The notes beneath the pieces were generated by a model. It was not told the DNA's origin, searched no databases, and saw only the letters and a program-made list of their open reading frames with translations. Positions 45,110 to 54,469 of a DNA stretch of 64,000 nucleotides are shown here, one piece after another (the first letter of the stretch is position 1; the number at the start of each line of letters is the position of its first letter). This stretch comes from Sphingomonas sp. H160509. GTDB lineage: Bacteria; Pseudomonadota; Alphaproteobacteria; Sphingomonadales; Sphingomonadaceae. The translations under genes were made by a program, and so were the position numbers. Location of the stretch: assembly GCF_024124765.2 (NCBI RefSeq), contig NZ_JAMXSR020000002.1:271001-335000 (forward strand), read 5' to 3'.

Positions 45110-45303
45110 TCAGACGGGCTTCGCGCCCGGCGTTCCGCACTTCGCGAACTTGCCGTTGGCAGCCTTGCACCGAACGGTCTTAGACGGTGCTTTCGGGGGG
45201 GCATTTGGTGAAGCGCCCCTTGGCGTCCTTGCACGGTGCGGCCGTCGAGGGGCGCCCCGACGAGCAAGGACAGCGAAGCGGCAGCGAACATCAGTTTACG
45301 CAT
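45110..45303 (-). CDS. Small secreted Cys-repeat protein, about 63 aa (two shifts)
   Basis: Starts ATG 45303 behind AGGAGA with the signal peptide MRKLMFAAASLSLLVGAPS. After removal of one base from the run at 45249-45252 and one from the seven-G run at 45195-45201, the mature part reads AAPCKDAKGRFTKCPP and TVRCKAANGKFAKCGTPGAK to TGA at 45110. The two CK(D/A)A(K/N)GxFxKC repeats are recognisable from small exported sphingomonad proteins of unknown role. In the uncorrected frame the product is nonsense after residue 18. It is likely periplasmic or envelope-linked. Confidence 0.6.
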
Positions 45304-45958
45304 CTGGCATTCTCCTACCCGGGGGCCGGGCTGCGTGAAACTGCGGCGTCCTATGCCGCTCGTCAACGGTTGCTTCATGCCGCCCGTTGAAAGTGAATTC
45401 GCTGGTCGGTGCGGGTGAGGCGGGACAGCTCCCCCTAAGCCAAGCACTGATTTACAAAGGGCTGGTCGATGCTCGCCGCCACCACGCCCTCGCAGCTTTG
45501 TGCTTGGGCTGCTCTAGTATCAGCTGTAGCCCCTCACAGCGCTGTGGATCAGATCGGCGTTCGTTTCTGCCATCTTGTGGGCGATGTAGGGCGCGCGCGG
45601 TTGAGCCTTTGCCCCTTCGCGTGCTTCGCCGTTGGCAAGGTGGCCACATGCTCACCGCCGGGCTAATCACGCTCCACCTCATCACAGCTGTCGTGATCTC
45701 ACTGGTGCTGAGGTTTCAAAAGCCGCCAGTCGGCTCTCCTCTCAGTTCTGAAAAGGTCGCGCCCCATCTTTGGACTGAAACGCGATCAGTTTGGCACATT
45801 AACGAATGGCGGAAGTTGGGAAGCCGATAGTCGCACGGGAATGACCGGTTGTTGGTCAATGCGCCGACATTCGTCAGGCCTTCGCGAATCCCTCCTCGGC
45901 CACATGCGATCTACAGGTCGTTTTGCCCGCGCTGGAGAGCTGGTCTCGCCAACGCGGG
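45304..45958. other. Intergenic region with repeat copy H
   Basis: No convincing gene is seen in 650 bases. A frame over 45387-45830 has one hydrophobic stretch (MLTAGLITLHLITAVVISLV, from about 45648), but its C-terminus runs into the dispersed repeat and no conservation is apparent. Repeat copy H is at 45799-45858. Confidence 0.4.
45799..45858 (+). repeat. Dispersed intergenic repeat, copy H
   Basis: It opens TTAACGAATGGCGGAAGTTG then GGAAGCC and ends GGGAATGACCGGTTGTTGGT then C. Confidence 0.6.
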
Positions 45959-48942
45959 TTATCTTCCGACCCGCAGGGTCGCCACTGGCTTCGTGTCATC
46001 TTCGTTGTCCCGATCCCGCCCGTTCTGGAACGATAGGTCGAGATCGACCAGTTCCTGCGCCTCGCTAGCGCGCGCGAAGTTGCGTTGCAGGCGGATCAGC
46101 ACGTGACCGGGGCCGTTCGGATTGATCCGGTCGGCGTCGTAGCCATTGATGCGCACCCGGTACGGACCGGCCGGGGCGCGGCGGATGGCGTATTCCTCCG
46201 GCCCATAGCCGTCGGTCATGTCGTTGGATATCTGTCCACCGGCGCTGCTCCGCTTGTTCGAATACATGACGCGCTCGCCATTGGGCTCGTCGATCCAAAG
46301 GTCGATGTCGGCGTCGTCGGCTGTCCATTCGATCACGATGCGCGCATCGGTGTCGGTCAGGCCGACGAGGCGCTTATCGAGCGTCCAGCGCCCGCCTGCT
46401 GCCTTGATCGGCACGACCAGCGCGTTCGCCTCCATCAGAGCGATCACCTCTATTCCGTCGAAGTCGCCCGACGCGGGGGTTCAGGGCGGTGTCGACCAAA
46501 AGCTGGAATGCGCGCTCCAGGTCGCCTCGTCCCGCTCGGCCGGCAGCCCGGCCACGGGCAGCGAGCGCCAGCGCGAGGTCGCGGTCCGGCTGGGGCCGGA
46601 ACTCCGCATTGGCGGCGGCGAGCTGCTCCGTGAGCTCGACGGCGCGATCGAAGGCACGGTCGCGCTCGAGGCGGAAGGCAACGATCTGACGCGTCTCGTC
46701 GTCGCTGCTTGGCAGTTCCAGGGCGGACAGCAGCAGCAACGCGGCGGTGGCCGCATCGCCCTTCAGCCGGAACCACTCTGCCGTATCGAGGTAGAAAGTC
46801 GGCACGGAACCGTACTGACGTTCCTGCTCGAGGAGCACGGCAAATCGCTCGGCGGGGGGCGCCATTGTCGAGCGCAGCGATATAGGGGCGCCTAGCAATC
46901 AGGTCCGCCATGTCGAGCTTTATCGCAACGGGAGGCGGCTCCTGCGCGGTCGAAAGCAGATCCTGGCGGACGGCGCTGGTGACGACGATGTTGCCTGATC
47001 CGCTTTTCTCGGCGACAGGCGGGGCGGGTGCCGCGATCATGCGCGGCGGCGTCATGACAGCCGGCTGGCCCGGTTCGGACGTGGGCGAAGGAGGCGACGG
47101 TGCTGGCGGCGGAGGCGGCGGAGGCGGGGGGCGGAGGAGGGGGCCATATCGCCTACCTCGTCGCGGCGCATGCGTTTCGCCTGATCGCGGGAGGCCGGCA
47201 CGAAGCGTGTGTTCCACCAGGCGCGTCGGTCGCGCCACTGGCCGAGTACGAAGTCGAGCCGCGCTTGCCGGGCATCGCGACGCGCGTTGTCCCGACCCCG
47301 CTTGGCCTCACCATATTGCGCCAGCCATTCCTTGCTGAAGCCGTCCGGCGGGGTCAGGTCGGCGCGCAGATACTGGTCGGGGCGCTCCAGCACCAGAAAC
47401 GACATGCCGGGGCCGGCGACCTGATAACGGCGTGCAGTGTTCGCCATGGCGGGGTGTTGTGCAGGGTCGTCCGCGAGCTCTGCGACACGCGCCGCGGCCC
47501 AGAGCGCCGCGGGTCCCTCGGTGGCGATCGATGCAGCCCCGACACTGTAACGCCGCTCGCCACCGCCGCTGAGCCGCACCACCACGTCCCCCGCAGCCGG
47601 CATTAGCCCCACGAGAAGCCATTGGCCCGGACCAGTCGGCATGGCGCGTGCGTCGATCCGCCGTCCAGCCGCGTCGCGGACAGAGACGGGAGTCGCTTCG
47701 CCCGCGCTGAGGCTGTCCAGGGCCTTGTCCTCGCCGCCGGCGGCCAGGCGGACGACGGCGCCGCCCGTGCGCTGTGTTAGCCGCCCGAGCCGTGCGCCGT
47801 TTGCGCTTGGTGCGGCGGTAAGGGCTGCGAGCCGACAATCGGGCACAAAGGTGGCGCCGCGATCGATCGTGACCTCTCCGTCGGACACCAGCACGCATCG
47901 CGTCGCCGCGGGCAGTGCCAGCGCATCGAGCTTGGCGAGCGAGGTGCCGCCGCGATAGGTGACGCGAGCAAGCGCCGCCCGCAGAGCCGCAGCGTTCGCG
48001 ATCGTTGCGACCTGCGGCCGGTCGCTCGCGAAAGTGATGAGGTCGATGGCAGCGGGCGCGGTCCGTTCGGCAAGGCGCACCAGCACGTCGACCTCCAGAT
48101 CGGTCCGGGCCGCGCGGTGGGAGAGCGAGCGGTCCCAATAGACGCGCAGCCGTCCGCCACGCGCCGACGGCTTAGGCTCGCCCGTTGCGCGGTCGGCGAT
48201 CGCGAAAAAAGCCTGCCCGCCCGGATGGTGCGTGACAACCATCGGTGCGGTAACCGTGCCGCCGGTAATCGTCAGCCCCTCACGCACCACCGCACGGCCG
48301 AGCATAGCTTCCCCCCGCCAGCTCTCACCGCTCCGCGTCAGGCCGAGTGGCTGGCCGGCGAAGCGGACGGAGGGCGCAGTGGCATAACGGTCGGCATTGA
48401 CCGCCACCGTTACCCGCCCGATCGCCGTGTCGCGCGCGAACGGCAACACCAGCCCCACGGCCGGGTCGAACGCCGCGACGAAGGTCAGTCGGAAGCGGCG
48501 GGAATGCGCAGCGTCCACGGGAAAGATGCGCGTGGTGAATCGGTTGCCGACGACCTCCGCCAGCCCGGGATCAATGCCCGCACGCACCTCGTCCTCATAG
48601 ACGTTGCGTGCCTTCGGCGCCTCGAGCAACTGGCCGGGGATCATCCTGCCGCCGACGTCGAGCGCATAGCCGGTAACGACAGCATCGGCGGGAAGCGTCA
48701 GTGCGAGGTTCGCCTCATGCCCGTCCGCGTCGTCCGAGCCGATTAGCATCTCGACCGAAACGTCGGCGATGCGGCCGACGAGGTGCGTGCGCACGTCGAG
48801 TGCGTCAATGCGCAGGTGGACCGCCGGTCCATCGTCGCGCCGGATACCGCGCTCCGCCTCGCTCAGCGTCGGATTGCTCTGTGCCCAGGATGCAGAGGGA
48901 CAGGGTGGCGATGGCGACCGCCAGCATCATGAAACGAGACAC
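45959..48942 (-). CDS. VIT and vWA domain protein with DUF2135-like C-terminus (four shifts)
   Basis: A large exported protein of about 990 aa. Start GTG 48942 with GAGGGAG; signal peptide region MMLAVAIATLSSASWAQS after a repair near 48891-48900. The VIT domain follows (VRTHLVGRIADVSVEMLIGS, MIPGQLLEAPKARNVYEDEV, FTTRIFPVDAAHSRRFRLTF), then a vWA-like part (VDVLVRLAERTAPAAIDLIT, RCVLVSDGEVTIDRG). A proline-rich hinge and a helical repeat part (TFYLDTAEWFRLKGDAATAA) lead to the C-terminal DUF2135-like domain (IEWTADDADIDLWIDEPNGE). Shifts lie at 47126-47131 (one base missing), 46854-46859 and about 46467 (one extra each). The family is linked to adhesion or protein-protein contacts in the envelope. 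No partner gene is adjacent. Confidence 0.75.
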
Positions 48943-49030
48943 GGTGCTGCTCTCCCTCAACCTAACAGCGAGACTGGCAAGCTTTGCACCTGGGAGCAAC
49001 CAGGTGAGCAGTTAAACTGAACGGCTGGAC

Positions 49031-49100
49031 ATGAACGAGTGTCTGAAGCTGGGAACGCTGCAGCCGTCGCCGAACGACCGCTTCTGGGTCTGGCCGGAAG
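49031..49100 (+). repeat. Dispersed intergenic repeat, copy I
   Basis: ATGAACGAGTGTCTGAAGCT then GGGAACG, ending GAACGACCGCTTCTGGGTCT then GGCCGGAAG. The homology to copy J continues past the usual end (GGCCGGAAG). Confidence 0.7.
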
Positions 49101-49217
49101 GTCTCAGGCGGGGCACGTTCGCCCAATCATGGACGTTGACACCGCACTTCTAACTGCCCGATAACGGACGTTGATCGTGTGTCCGGTGACGCACACCGTC
49201 AGTGCAGGGAGATTGTC

Positions 49218-49543
49218 GTGAAGCGTCGACTTATCTTAGCCGCCTGTACTTCGATGATGTTCGCGCCGTTCGCAGCTAACATCTATCTCATGGAAAACCG
49301 TCCGGTGGTGGCCGTAGGCCCCCGTTGGCGGCCATTCCTGCCGATTGGCTTTGCGGGCGCGTGTATTCGGGACCTTACTGCGTCGAAATAACCGAACGCG
49401 ACAGGCATCTCGAAAGGTGGTCAATCCTGTTGTTGGTCCTTTTGGGTTTGCCCGCCCTTCTTTGTCAGATACCCGACGTGTTGAAACGACAAAGATCGAG
49501 CGCGGCATCTCACGCGTCGGAACGTCGGATTTTCAAACAATAG
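49218..49543 (+). CDS. Possible small two-helix membrane protein (one shift)
   Basis: GTG 49218 follows AGGGAG and opens a hydrophobic start (VKRRLILAACTSMMFAPFAA). In a second frame from about 49340 the sequence continues as WLCGRVYSGPYCVEITERDR and a second helix WSILLLVLLGLPALLCQIPD with a basic tail. A one-base shift between 49315 and 49385 would join them into about 108 residues with an N-in/C-in hairpin. I do not recognise it. The two halves are consistent with each other but neither is known to me. Confidence 0.4.
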
Positions 49544-49562
49544 GCGGCCATTCCGTTATTCT

Positions 49563-49690
49563 TCCCACATCACGACATTCGCGAGCGGATAGCCGGGCTT
49601 TAAAACCGGTTATTCGCAAGATGAACCAACGTCCGAAGTTGGGAAGCGCGGGAAGAGGTATGAGTGTCCACTTGTGGGTCTGGCCGGAAG
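49563..49690 (+). repeat. Dispersed intergenic repeat, copy J (extended form)
   Basis: A longer unit: CACGACATTCGCGAGCGGAT, then AGCC, variable part, TATTCGCAAG, followed by the standard core ATGAACCAACGTCCGAAGTT and GGGAAGC and the tail GAGTGTCCACTTGTGGGTCT. The first part carries GACATTCG, the reverse complement of the CGAATGTC found in core copies. Shared with copy K. Confidence 0.75.
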
Positions 49691-49854
49691 CCGGAAGGCA
49701 GGGTGCCTTCGCTCAAAAGCTGTCGTTCGATGAGCAAACCCAAAGCCAGAAGGTGCCGTTCGTTCAGCTCGAACGCTGATGTGGCAGTCGTAGTCGCTCG
49801 ACTGCCACGCCCATTTTATATCGAGAGAACCTTTAGAGCCCTCCCGATAACAGA

Positions 49855-50845
49855 TCAGACAATCACGACGATCTTGCCGATCTGCTCGTTGGACTCGAGG
49901 AAGCGGGTCGCTTCCCTGAATCTGGTCGAACGGGAATGTCCGCGAGACCAGTGGGTCCAGCTTGCCGCTTTCTAGACCCTCGGTGATAAACGCCTTTGCT
50001 CGCGCAAGCGCGTCGTCATCGCCGACAATCTCGGTGTAGAGGTAGCCCTTGATCGTCAGGCTCTTGCCCAGCACTGCGAATTGCGGAAACGGCCCGTCGT
50101 CCGGGCTTAGGGCACCGTATTCCAGCAGAATGCCACCCACGGCCATGACCTCGGCGAATTGGGCGATGGCAGGACCCCCGATCGGATCGAACACCACGCG
50201 GGCACCCTTTCCGCCGGTGATCTCCTTTACACGCGCTGCGAGGTCGCCGTCGGCGGTGGCGATCACATGATGAGCACCGGCATCAGTCAGCGCCTGCGCC
50301 TTGGCGTTCGTACGGGTAGTCGCAATCACCGTCGCCTTGACGCTGCGAGCCACCTGGATCGCCGCGATGCCAACGCTACTCGATGCGGCTGACACGATGA
50401 CGAATTCCTCTGCGGTGACCTTCGCCTGATCGATAAGCGCACCCCAGGCGGTGACATACTGCATCCAGGAGGCTGCTGCCTTCTCGAATGAGAGGGCGGC
50501 GGGGTGCTTGACGACGTAGCGCGCCGGGATGTTGATGATCTCGCCGTAGGTCGACCAGCGCGACATATCGAGCGTCGGGATGACGCTGACGGCGTCACCC
50601 TCCGCGAAACCAGACACGTCGCTGCCAATGGCCTTGACCGTGCCTGCGGCCTCGTAGCCCAGCCGCGAGGGGAACTCCGCTTCTTGCAGGTAAGCGCCGT
50701 TGCGGAACATTACCTCTGCGCGGTTCAAGCCGATCGCTCTGACTGCGATCTGCACCTCATCAGCGGCAGGTGCAGGAACCTCGATGTCATCGATGCGCAG
50801 CACGTCTGCGGGGCCGTATTCGTGAAAGCGTACAACGCGGGTCAT
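49855..50845 (-). CDS. Zinc-independent quinone oxidoreductase / MDR-type reductase (one shift)
   Basis: A cytosolic NADPH-dependent reductase of about 330 aa. MTRVVRFHEYGPADVLRIDD is the standard start, with GRNERAEV-like block IGLNRAEVMFRNGAYL, PSRLGYEAAGTVKAIGSDVS, the nucleotide site FVIVSAASSSVGIAAIQVAR and VVFDPIGGPAIAQFAEVMAV. It has no structural-zinc cysteine set. The given frame goes wrong after FDQIQ; removing one G at about 49918-49920 gives EATRFLESNEQIGKIVVIV and stop at 49855, the expected family C-terminus, so the 80-residue tail in the uncorrected frame is false. It lies downstream of the F420-type oxidoreductase gene's opposite end and shares its strand, perhaps under the same HxlR control. 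Confidence 0.85.
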
Positions 50846-50899
50846 GGTCTGATCCTCTGGTAGATGATGGCTATTGAAATGAAGCGGTTCGGCCGGCGT

Positions 50900-51645
50900 T
50901 TACATGTTGATGGCGCGGACGAGGCGAACGCCCCAGTCCTCGTCAGGGTTCGTGGTTCCGTCACCCAAGCGCTCTTGCATCACCGCGACCGCCAGGTCCC
51001 GGCGCTTGGGGAGCCTGTCCTTCTCCGCAGCGTCGAGAGCCGCAGGAATCTCGGCAAGGGTCAGGTCGGTGCAATAGACTGGCGCGCCGGCTTGCTGACG
51101 CCACGAGGCCGCCAGCGAGCCGGCATCGAAGGCATCCAGGCCGGTATCGCTGACCAACTCCATCGTGACCTGCCGATCGCGCTCACGATCCGCTGCAACG
51201 GGGATGGCGATCCGATCCGGTGTCCCTGCCGACTTGCCCTTCTTGGCAAGAGAGGCGGAGCCGATCGCATTCCATGCCTTTGCGATCGGGCGGCCAAGTT
51301 GCTCAGCCACCCACAGGCTTTCGACCTGTCCGTCCTCGATCGCCTGGATCTTGGAGTCCCGGAACGGGTAATAGTTGGAGGTGTCGATCACGACCGTCTC
51401 GTCAGGCAGGCGAGCCACCAACGGTGCAATTGCGGCAATACGGTTGAGAGGTATCGAGAGGATGACGACCTCGACATCGGTCAGCGCATCCTCCGTCGTT
51501 ACGGCGCGGGCGCCGGCTGACAGGAGCTCGGGATCGATCGTCTCGGGCCCGCGAGAGTTGGCCACCTTCACCTCATGGCCCGCCTCGCTCAACCTCGTGA
51601 CGAGTGTCTTGCCGATATGCCCTGTCCCAAGAATGCCAATCTTCA
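50900..51645 (-). CDS. Coenzyme-F420-type NADP oxidoreductase family protein
   Basis: A 248-aa cytosolic Rossmann-fold protein. LKIGILGTGHIGKTLVTRLS is the nucleotide-binding start, followed by GHEVKVANSRGPETIDPELL, EVVILSIPLNRIAAIAPLVA, DETVVIDTSNYYPFRD and LGRPIAKAWNAIGSASLAKK. This is the NADPH-dependent F420 reductase family, whose bacterial members outside F420 users act as dinucleotide-dependent reductases of unknown substrate. TTG 51645 with AGAGGA ahead is chosen; the frame is open to 51949, but that part crosses the HxlR gene's divergent region. The frame is intact. It is divergent from the HxlR gene and probably its target, with the quinone oxidoreductase following on the same strand. 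Confidence 0.82.
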
Positions 51646-51722
51646 AGTGTCGTTCCTCTGCGATCATTGCCTCGCACCGGAAATTATGGTCAGGTACCAG
51701 AAGCGACAAGAACCTACCGAAA

Positions 51723-51737
51723 GGTGGGTTACCCACC
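51723..51737. promoter_or_regulatory. Palindrome, probable HxlR operator
   Basis: GGTGGGT-T-ACCCACC: perfect seven-base arms in the 109-base divergent gap, with further GGT/ACC half-sites on both sides (ACCTACC before, AAGGTAAG after). It is centred 25 bases ahead of the HxlR ATG at 51755 and about 85 bases from the divergent start. Confidence 0.55.
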
Positions 51738-51754
51738 AAAAAGGTAAGTGGCCT

Positions 51755-52135
51755 ATGCAGCGTGACTGGCAATGCGAGGACCCACAGCAGCAGCTTGTCT
51801 GGGCTGCGGCGACCAGCGAGGCCCTCCGCGTCCTGGAGGGAAAGTGGAAGATGGTGATCATCTTCCAACTGTTTGCTGCACGGGCCCCTTTGCGCTTCTC
51901 CGAGCTGGAACGACGTGTCGAAGGCGTGAATCAGAAGATGCTTATTCAACAGCTAAAAGAACTTGAGAAGGACGGGATCGTCACCCGGACGATCTATCCC
52001 CAGGTTCCACCCAGGGTCGAATATGCGCTGAGCGAGATCGGCCTGGCACTCGGGCCGTCTATTGAAGCCCTGATTGATTGGACGTTCATGCGACGTGAGG
52101 CCGAGACGTCGGCTAAATCGGGAGAACAAGGATAA
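51755..52135 (+). CDS. HxlR family transcriptional regulator
   Basis: A 126-aa winged-helix regulator of the HxlR (MarR-like) group: CEDPQQQLVWAAATSEALRV, LEGKWKMVIIFQLFAARAPL, RFSELERRVEGVNQKMLIQQ then LKELEKDGIVTRTIYPQVPP and RVEYALSEIGLALGPSIEAL. The usual CPV start Cys is present in the form of CED. ATG 51755 is preferred over the long frame from 51575, which overlaps the divergent oxidoreductase gene. HxlR proteins respond to aldehydes, quinones or disulfide stress, which fits the two reductase genes on the other strand as targets. The gene group lies between repeat copies J and K. Confidence 0.85.
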   Translation: MQRDWQCEDPQQQLVWAAATSEALRVLEGKWKMVIIFQLFAARAPLRFSELERRVEGVNQKMLIQQLKELEKDGIVTRTIYPQVPPRVEYALSEIGLALGPSIEALIDWTFMRREAETSAKSGEQG

Positions 52136-52194
52136 GTGTAGCTTAGACGGCTGCTAATTCGATTGAAGCACTAAAAGCGGATGGCCGCTTTCCT

Positions 52195-52317
52195 CTCCCA
52201 TCACGACATTCGCGAGCGGATAGCCGCCCTCCGAAATCGGTCATTCGCAAAGATGAACCAGCGTCCGAAGTTGGGAAGCAAGGGGAGGGGGCGTGAGCGT
52301 ACGATTGTGGGTCTGCA
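52195..52317 (+). repeat. Dispersed intergenic repeat, copy K (extended form)
   Basis: Nearly the same extended unit as copy J: CACGACATTCGCGAGCGGAT, AGCC, variable part, CATTCGCAAAG, then ATGAACCAGCGTCCGAAGTT and GGGAAGC, and a tail GATTGTGGGTCTGC. With copy J it brackets the three-gene redox group in direct orientation. Confidence 0.75.
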
Positions 52318-52424
52318 TCAAGATCGCCGCTAGGGATCGAGCGCTAAACTATGATCGCGGGCACGCTTAGGCACGAAGCTTAAGCCTTTTGTTCAAGACT
52401 CGACGGCACCGCCTGTGCGGTAAT

Positions 52425-53454
52425 TCAGCGGCCCGCCAGATAATGCGCCAGCGGATCGATCATATCCTCGGGGATGCGGCGGGCGATGACCGGCATCGTC
52501 GACTGGGACTTCCGCGCGTCGACCACCGTCTCGTCGCCGCGCCAGTTGCGGAGGCGTTGGGCGATGTAGCTGGCGCGCTGGCCGGCGAGGACGGGGTAGG
52601 GCTTGCCGGGAGAATGGCAGCTTGCGCAGGCGGGGGAGCTGCACCTTCGGCAACCCCTCGCGGTTGATCTTCGCGGCATCAGCCGAGCCCAACGGCGTTG
52701 CGCGGCCGATGCCTGGCATCGCGGCGAAGTGATCGGCGAGCCGCGTCATGTCCTCGGGCGTCAGCGTCGCGGCGGCGTTTGCCATCACCGCGCTCTGGCG
52801 CTTGCCGGTTGCGTAGGCCTCCAGTGCGGCGCGCAGATATGCCGGGCTCTGCCCGCCGAGCACGGGCATGTCGGACTGGCCGCGGCCACGTCCGTCGGCA
52901 CCGTGACAGCCGGCGCAGGTCGCGATCCTGGCATCGGTGACGCCCGACACTTCGGTCAGCGAGCGATAGGTCGCAGGCGTCATTTCGGGGAGCATGCGGA
53001 CGAAGGCGACCATGCGGCGGAGTTCGTCGTCGCGGTCCTTGGCGGCCCAGCCGGGCATGCCGGTGTATTTTACGCCGTGCTTGAGGATCCAGAAGATCTG
53101 CTTGTCGGTCCACTCGCGTGCGTTGACCGACAGGTCTGGGGCGGGCGGGGTCGCGGCCTGCATTACGGGGAGCGGGCGGACGCCGGGGGCGCCGTGGCAC
53201 GAGGCGCAGCTTGCCTTGAACAGGCCGGCGGCACTGACGAGACCCTCGTTCGCCTTGGGATCGTCGGGGGCGGTGACGGCGGCGTAGGTGCGGACCGAGT
53301 TGCGCATCGTCCAGTGGAGGAACCAGTCGGTGATCTTCCAATGGCCCGACGACGCGGCGATGTTGAACACGCCCGACCAGGCGAACAACAGCCCGGCAAG
53401 CGCCAGTCCGACGATGGCGGCGGCGGCGCGCGCCCAGGTAATCCGGATCGTCAT
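52425..53454 (-). CDS. Triheme c-type cytochrome (one shift)
   Basis: A membrane-anchored electron carrier of about 342 aa. The N-terminal helix ITWARAAAAIVGLALAGLLF anchors it. Heme sites are CASCHGAPGVRP (about residue 83), CAGCHGADGRGR (about 178) and, after the repair, CASCHSPGKPYPVLAGQ (about 290), with SDMPVLGGQSPAYLRAALEA between. One extra C in the run at about 52629-52633 shifts the third heme domain; removal gives VQLPACASCH and stop at 52425. Last gene of the oxidase operon: its ATG overlaps the CtaG stop by four bases. It likely feeds electrons to the CoxII heme domain, being related to alternative electron donors seen beside caa3 oxidases. Confidence 0.85.
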
Positions 53455-54071
53455 GCGGTCGCGCTCCGTGTCTTCAACAGTCCGCCGAGCATTGCGAGCC
53501 CGCCGATGAAATAACTCGCCGCGCCGACCATCAGCATGACGACGCCGCCGAGCTGCTGGTCTTCGAGCGCGTCGAGGCCGTGTGTTGCCGGGTGCATGGC
53601 CATCATTGCGTAGAGCGGTCGCGGGGCGAGGCCGATCAGCGCTCCGAGCAGGGTCATGTGCATCGATGTCAGCAGCAACGCGGCAACCCCCGACGCGCGA
53701 CGGTCGGTGGCGCCGCCAATGCGGGTGCCGAGCACTGCGCTCCAGAGAAGGACGCCGGCGATGAGGAAGCTCGCCTGTTCGATGAGTAGCGCGAGCGGCT
53801 GCATGTCGACGCGGAGCCTCAGCGCGGGGAGGTGCCAGAGCCAGACGATAACGAGTTCGACGAGCGACATCGCGAGCGGGGTCACCACCGCGGGCCAGCG
53901 CTCGGCGGGATCGAAGTTGCTCCCGGCAACCCCGTACGTCAGGAACGGCGCGGTGACGGCGACCGCGATCATGTGACCCGCCATGTGGCCGACCATCCCG
54001 AGCGGCGCCGCGGCGAATGCCCAGCCGAGCGGGACTAGCGCGGCGCCCAGGACGAGGCTCGCACGCCTCAT
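53451..54071 (-). CDS. CtaG-type cytochrome c oxidase assembly protein
   Basis: A 206-aa integral membrane protein of the caa3_CtaG family (PF09678 type), which is distinct from the Cu-chaperone CtaG/Cox11. Helices include LVLGAALVPLGWAFAAAPLG, GHMAGHMIAVAVTAPFLTYG, LVELVIVWLWHLPALRLRVD, EQASFLIAGVLLWSAVLGT and VAALLLTSMHMTLLGALIGL. His-rich membrane motifs GHMAGHM and WHLPAL are typical and may bind copper. ATG 54071 overlaps the upstream gene's stop by four bases; the frame upstream to 54413 is a shadow of that gene. It is expected to help metal loading of the CoxI-III/CoxII complex. Confidence 0.8.
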   Translation of the reverse strand: MRRASLVLGAALVPLGWAFAAAPLGMVGHMAGHMIAVAVTAPFLTYGVAGSNFDPAERWPAVVTPLAMSLVELVIVWLWHLPALRLRVDMQPLALLIEQASFLIAGVLLWSAVLGTRIGGATDRRASGVAALLLTSMHMTLLGALIGLAPRPLYAMMAMHPATHGLDALEDQQLGGVVMLMVGAASYFIGGLAMLGGLLKTRSATA

Positions 54072-54469
54072 CGACAATCGCCGAACATGATGACGGGCAG
54101 CGCCGTGAAGATCACCGCGACGAAGCTCAGCCCGGCCAGCAACCGCGTCGATAGCGCGAGGAAACGGAGGCGGTCGATCGCCGTGCCCTGTTCGTGCGGG
54201 GCCGGATCGCCCGGCGTCTCCGACTGGACGCGCGCGATATAGCCCGCCGCGACGATCCCCAGCAGCGCGAAGATCGTCGCGATCAGCGTCGCAAGCGGGA
54301 AGCCGGTCAATGCCGTTCCCGGGGTCGGCGATTTCGCGCAGGTCACTGCCACCCACAGGTAACAGAAGAGGAAATGCACGGCCCAGATCGTCGGCGGGAC
54401 GATCAGCGTCCACAGCGTCACCTTCAGATCGCGCGCCCAGTGCTTCCGGTCAGACTTGGGCTCTGTCAT
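54068..54469 (-). CDS. Small membrane protein of the oxidase operon, 133 aa
   Basis: A short inner-membrane protein with three helices: LWTLIVPPTIWAVHFLFCYL, FPLATLIATIFALLGIVAAG and LLAGLSFVAVIFTALPVIMF. It begins MTEPKSDRKHWARDLK and overlaps both neighbours by four bases (ATGA type), so it is translated as part of the operon. Proteins of this size and place are common in caa3-oxidase operons of proteobacteria, but their function is not known; the WAVHFLFCYLW stretch with a His is conserved-looking. Confidence 0.65.
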   Translation of the reverse strand: MTEPKSDRKHWARDLKVTLWTLIVPPTIWAVHFLFCYLWVAVTCAKSPTPGTALTGFPLATLIATIFALLGIVAAGYIARVQSETPGDPAPHEQGTAIDRLRFLALSTRLLAGLSFVAVIFTALPVIMFGDCR

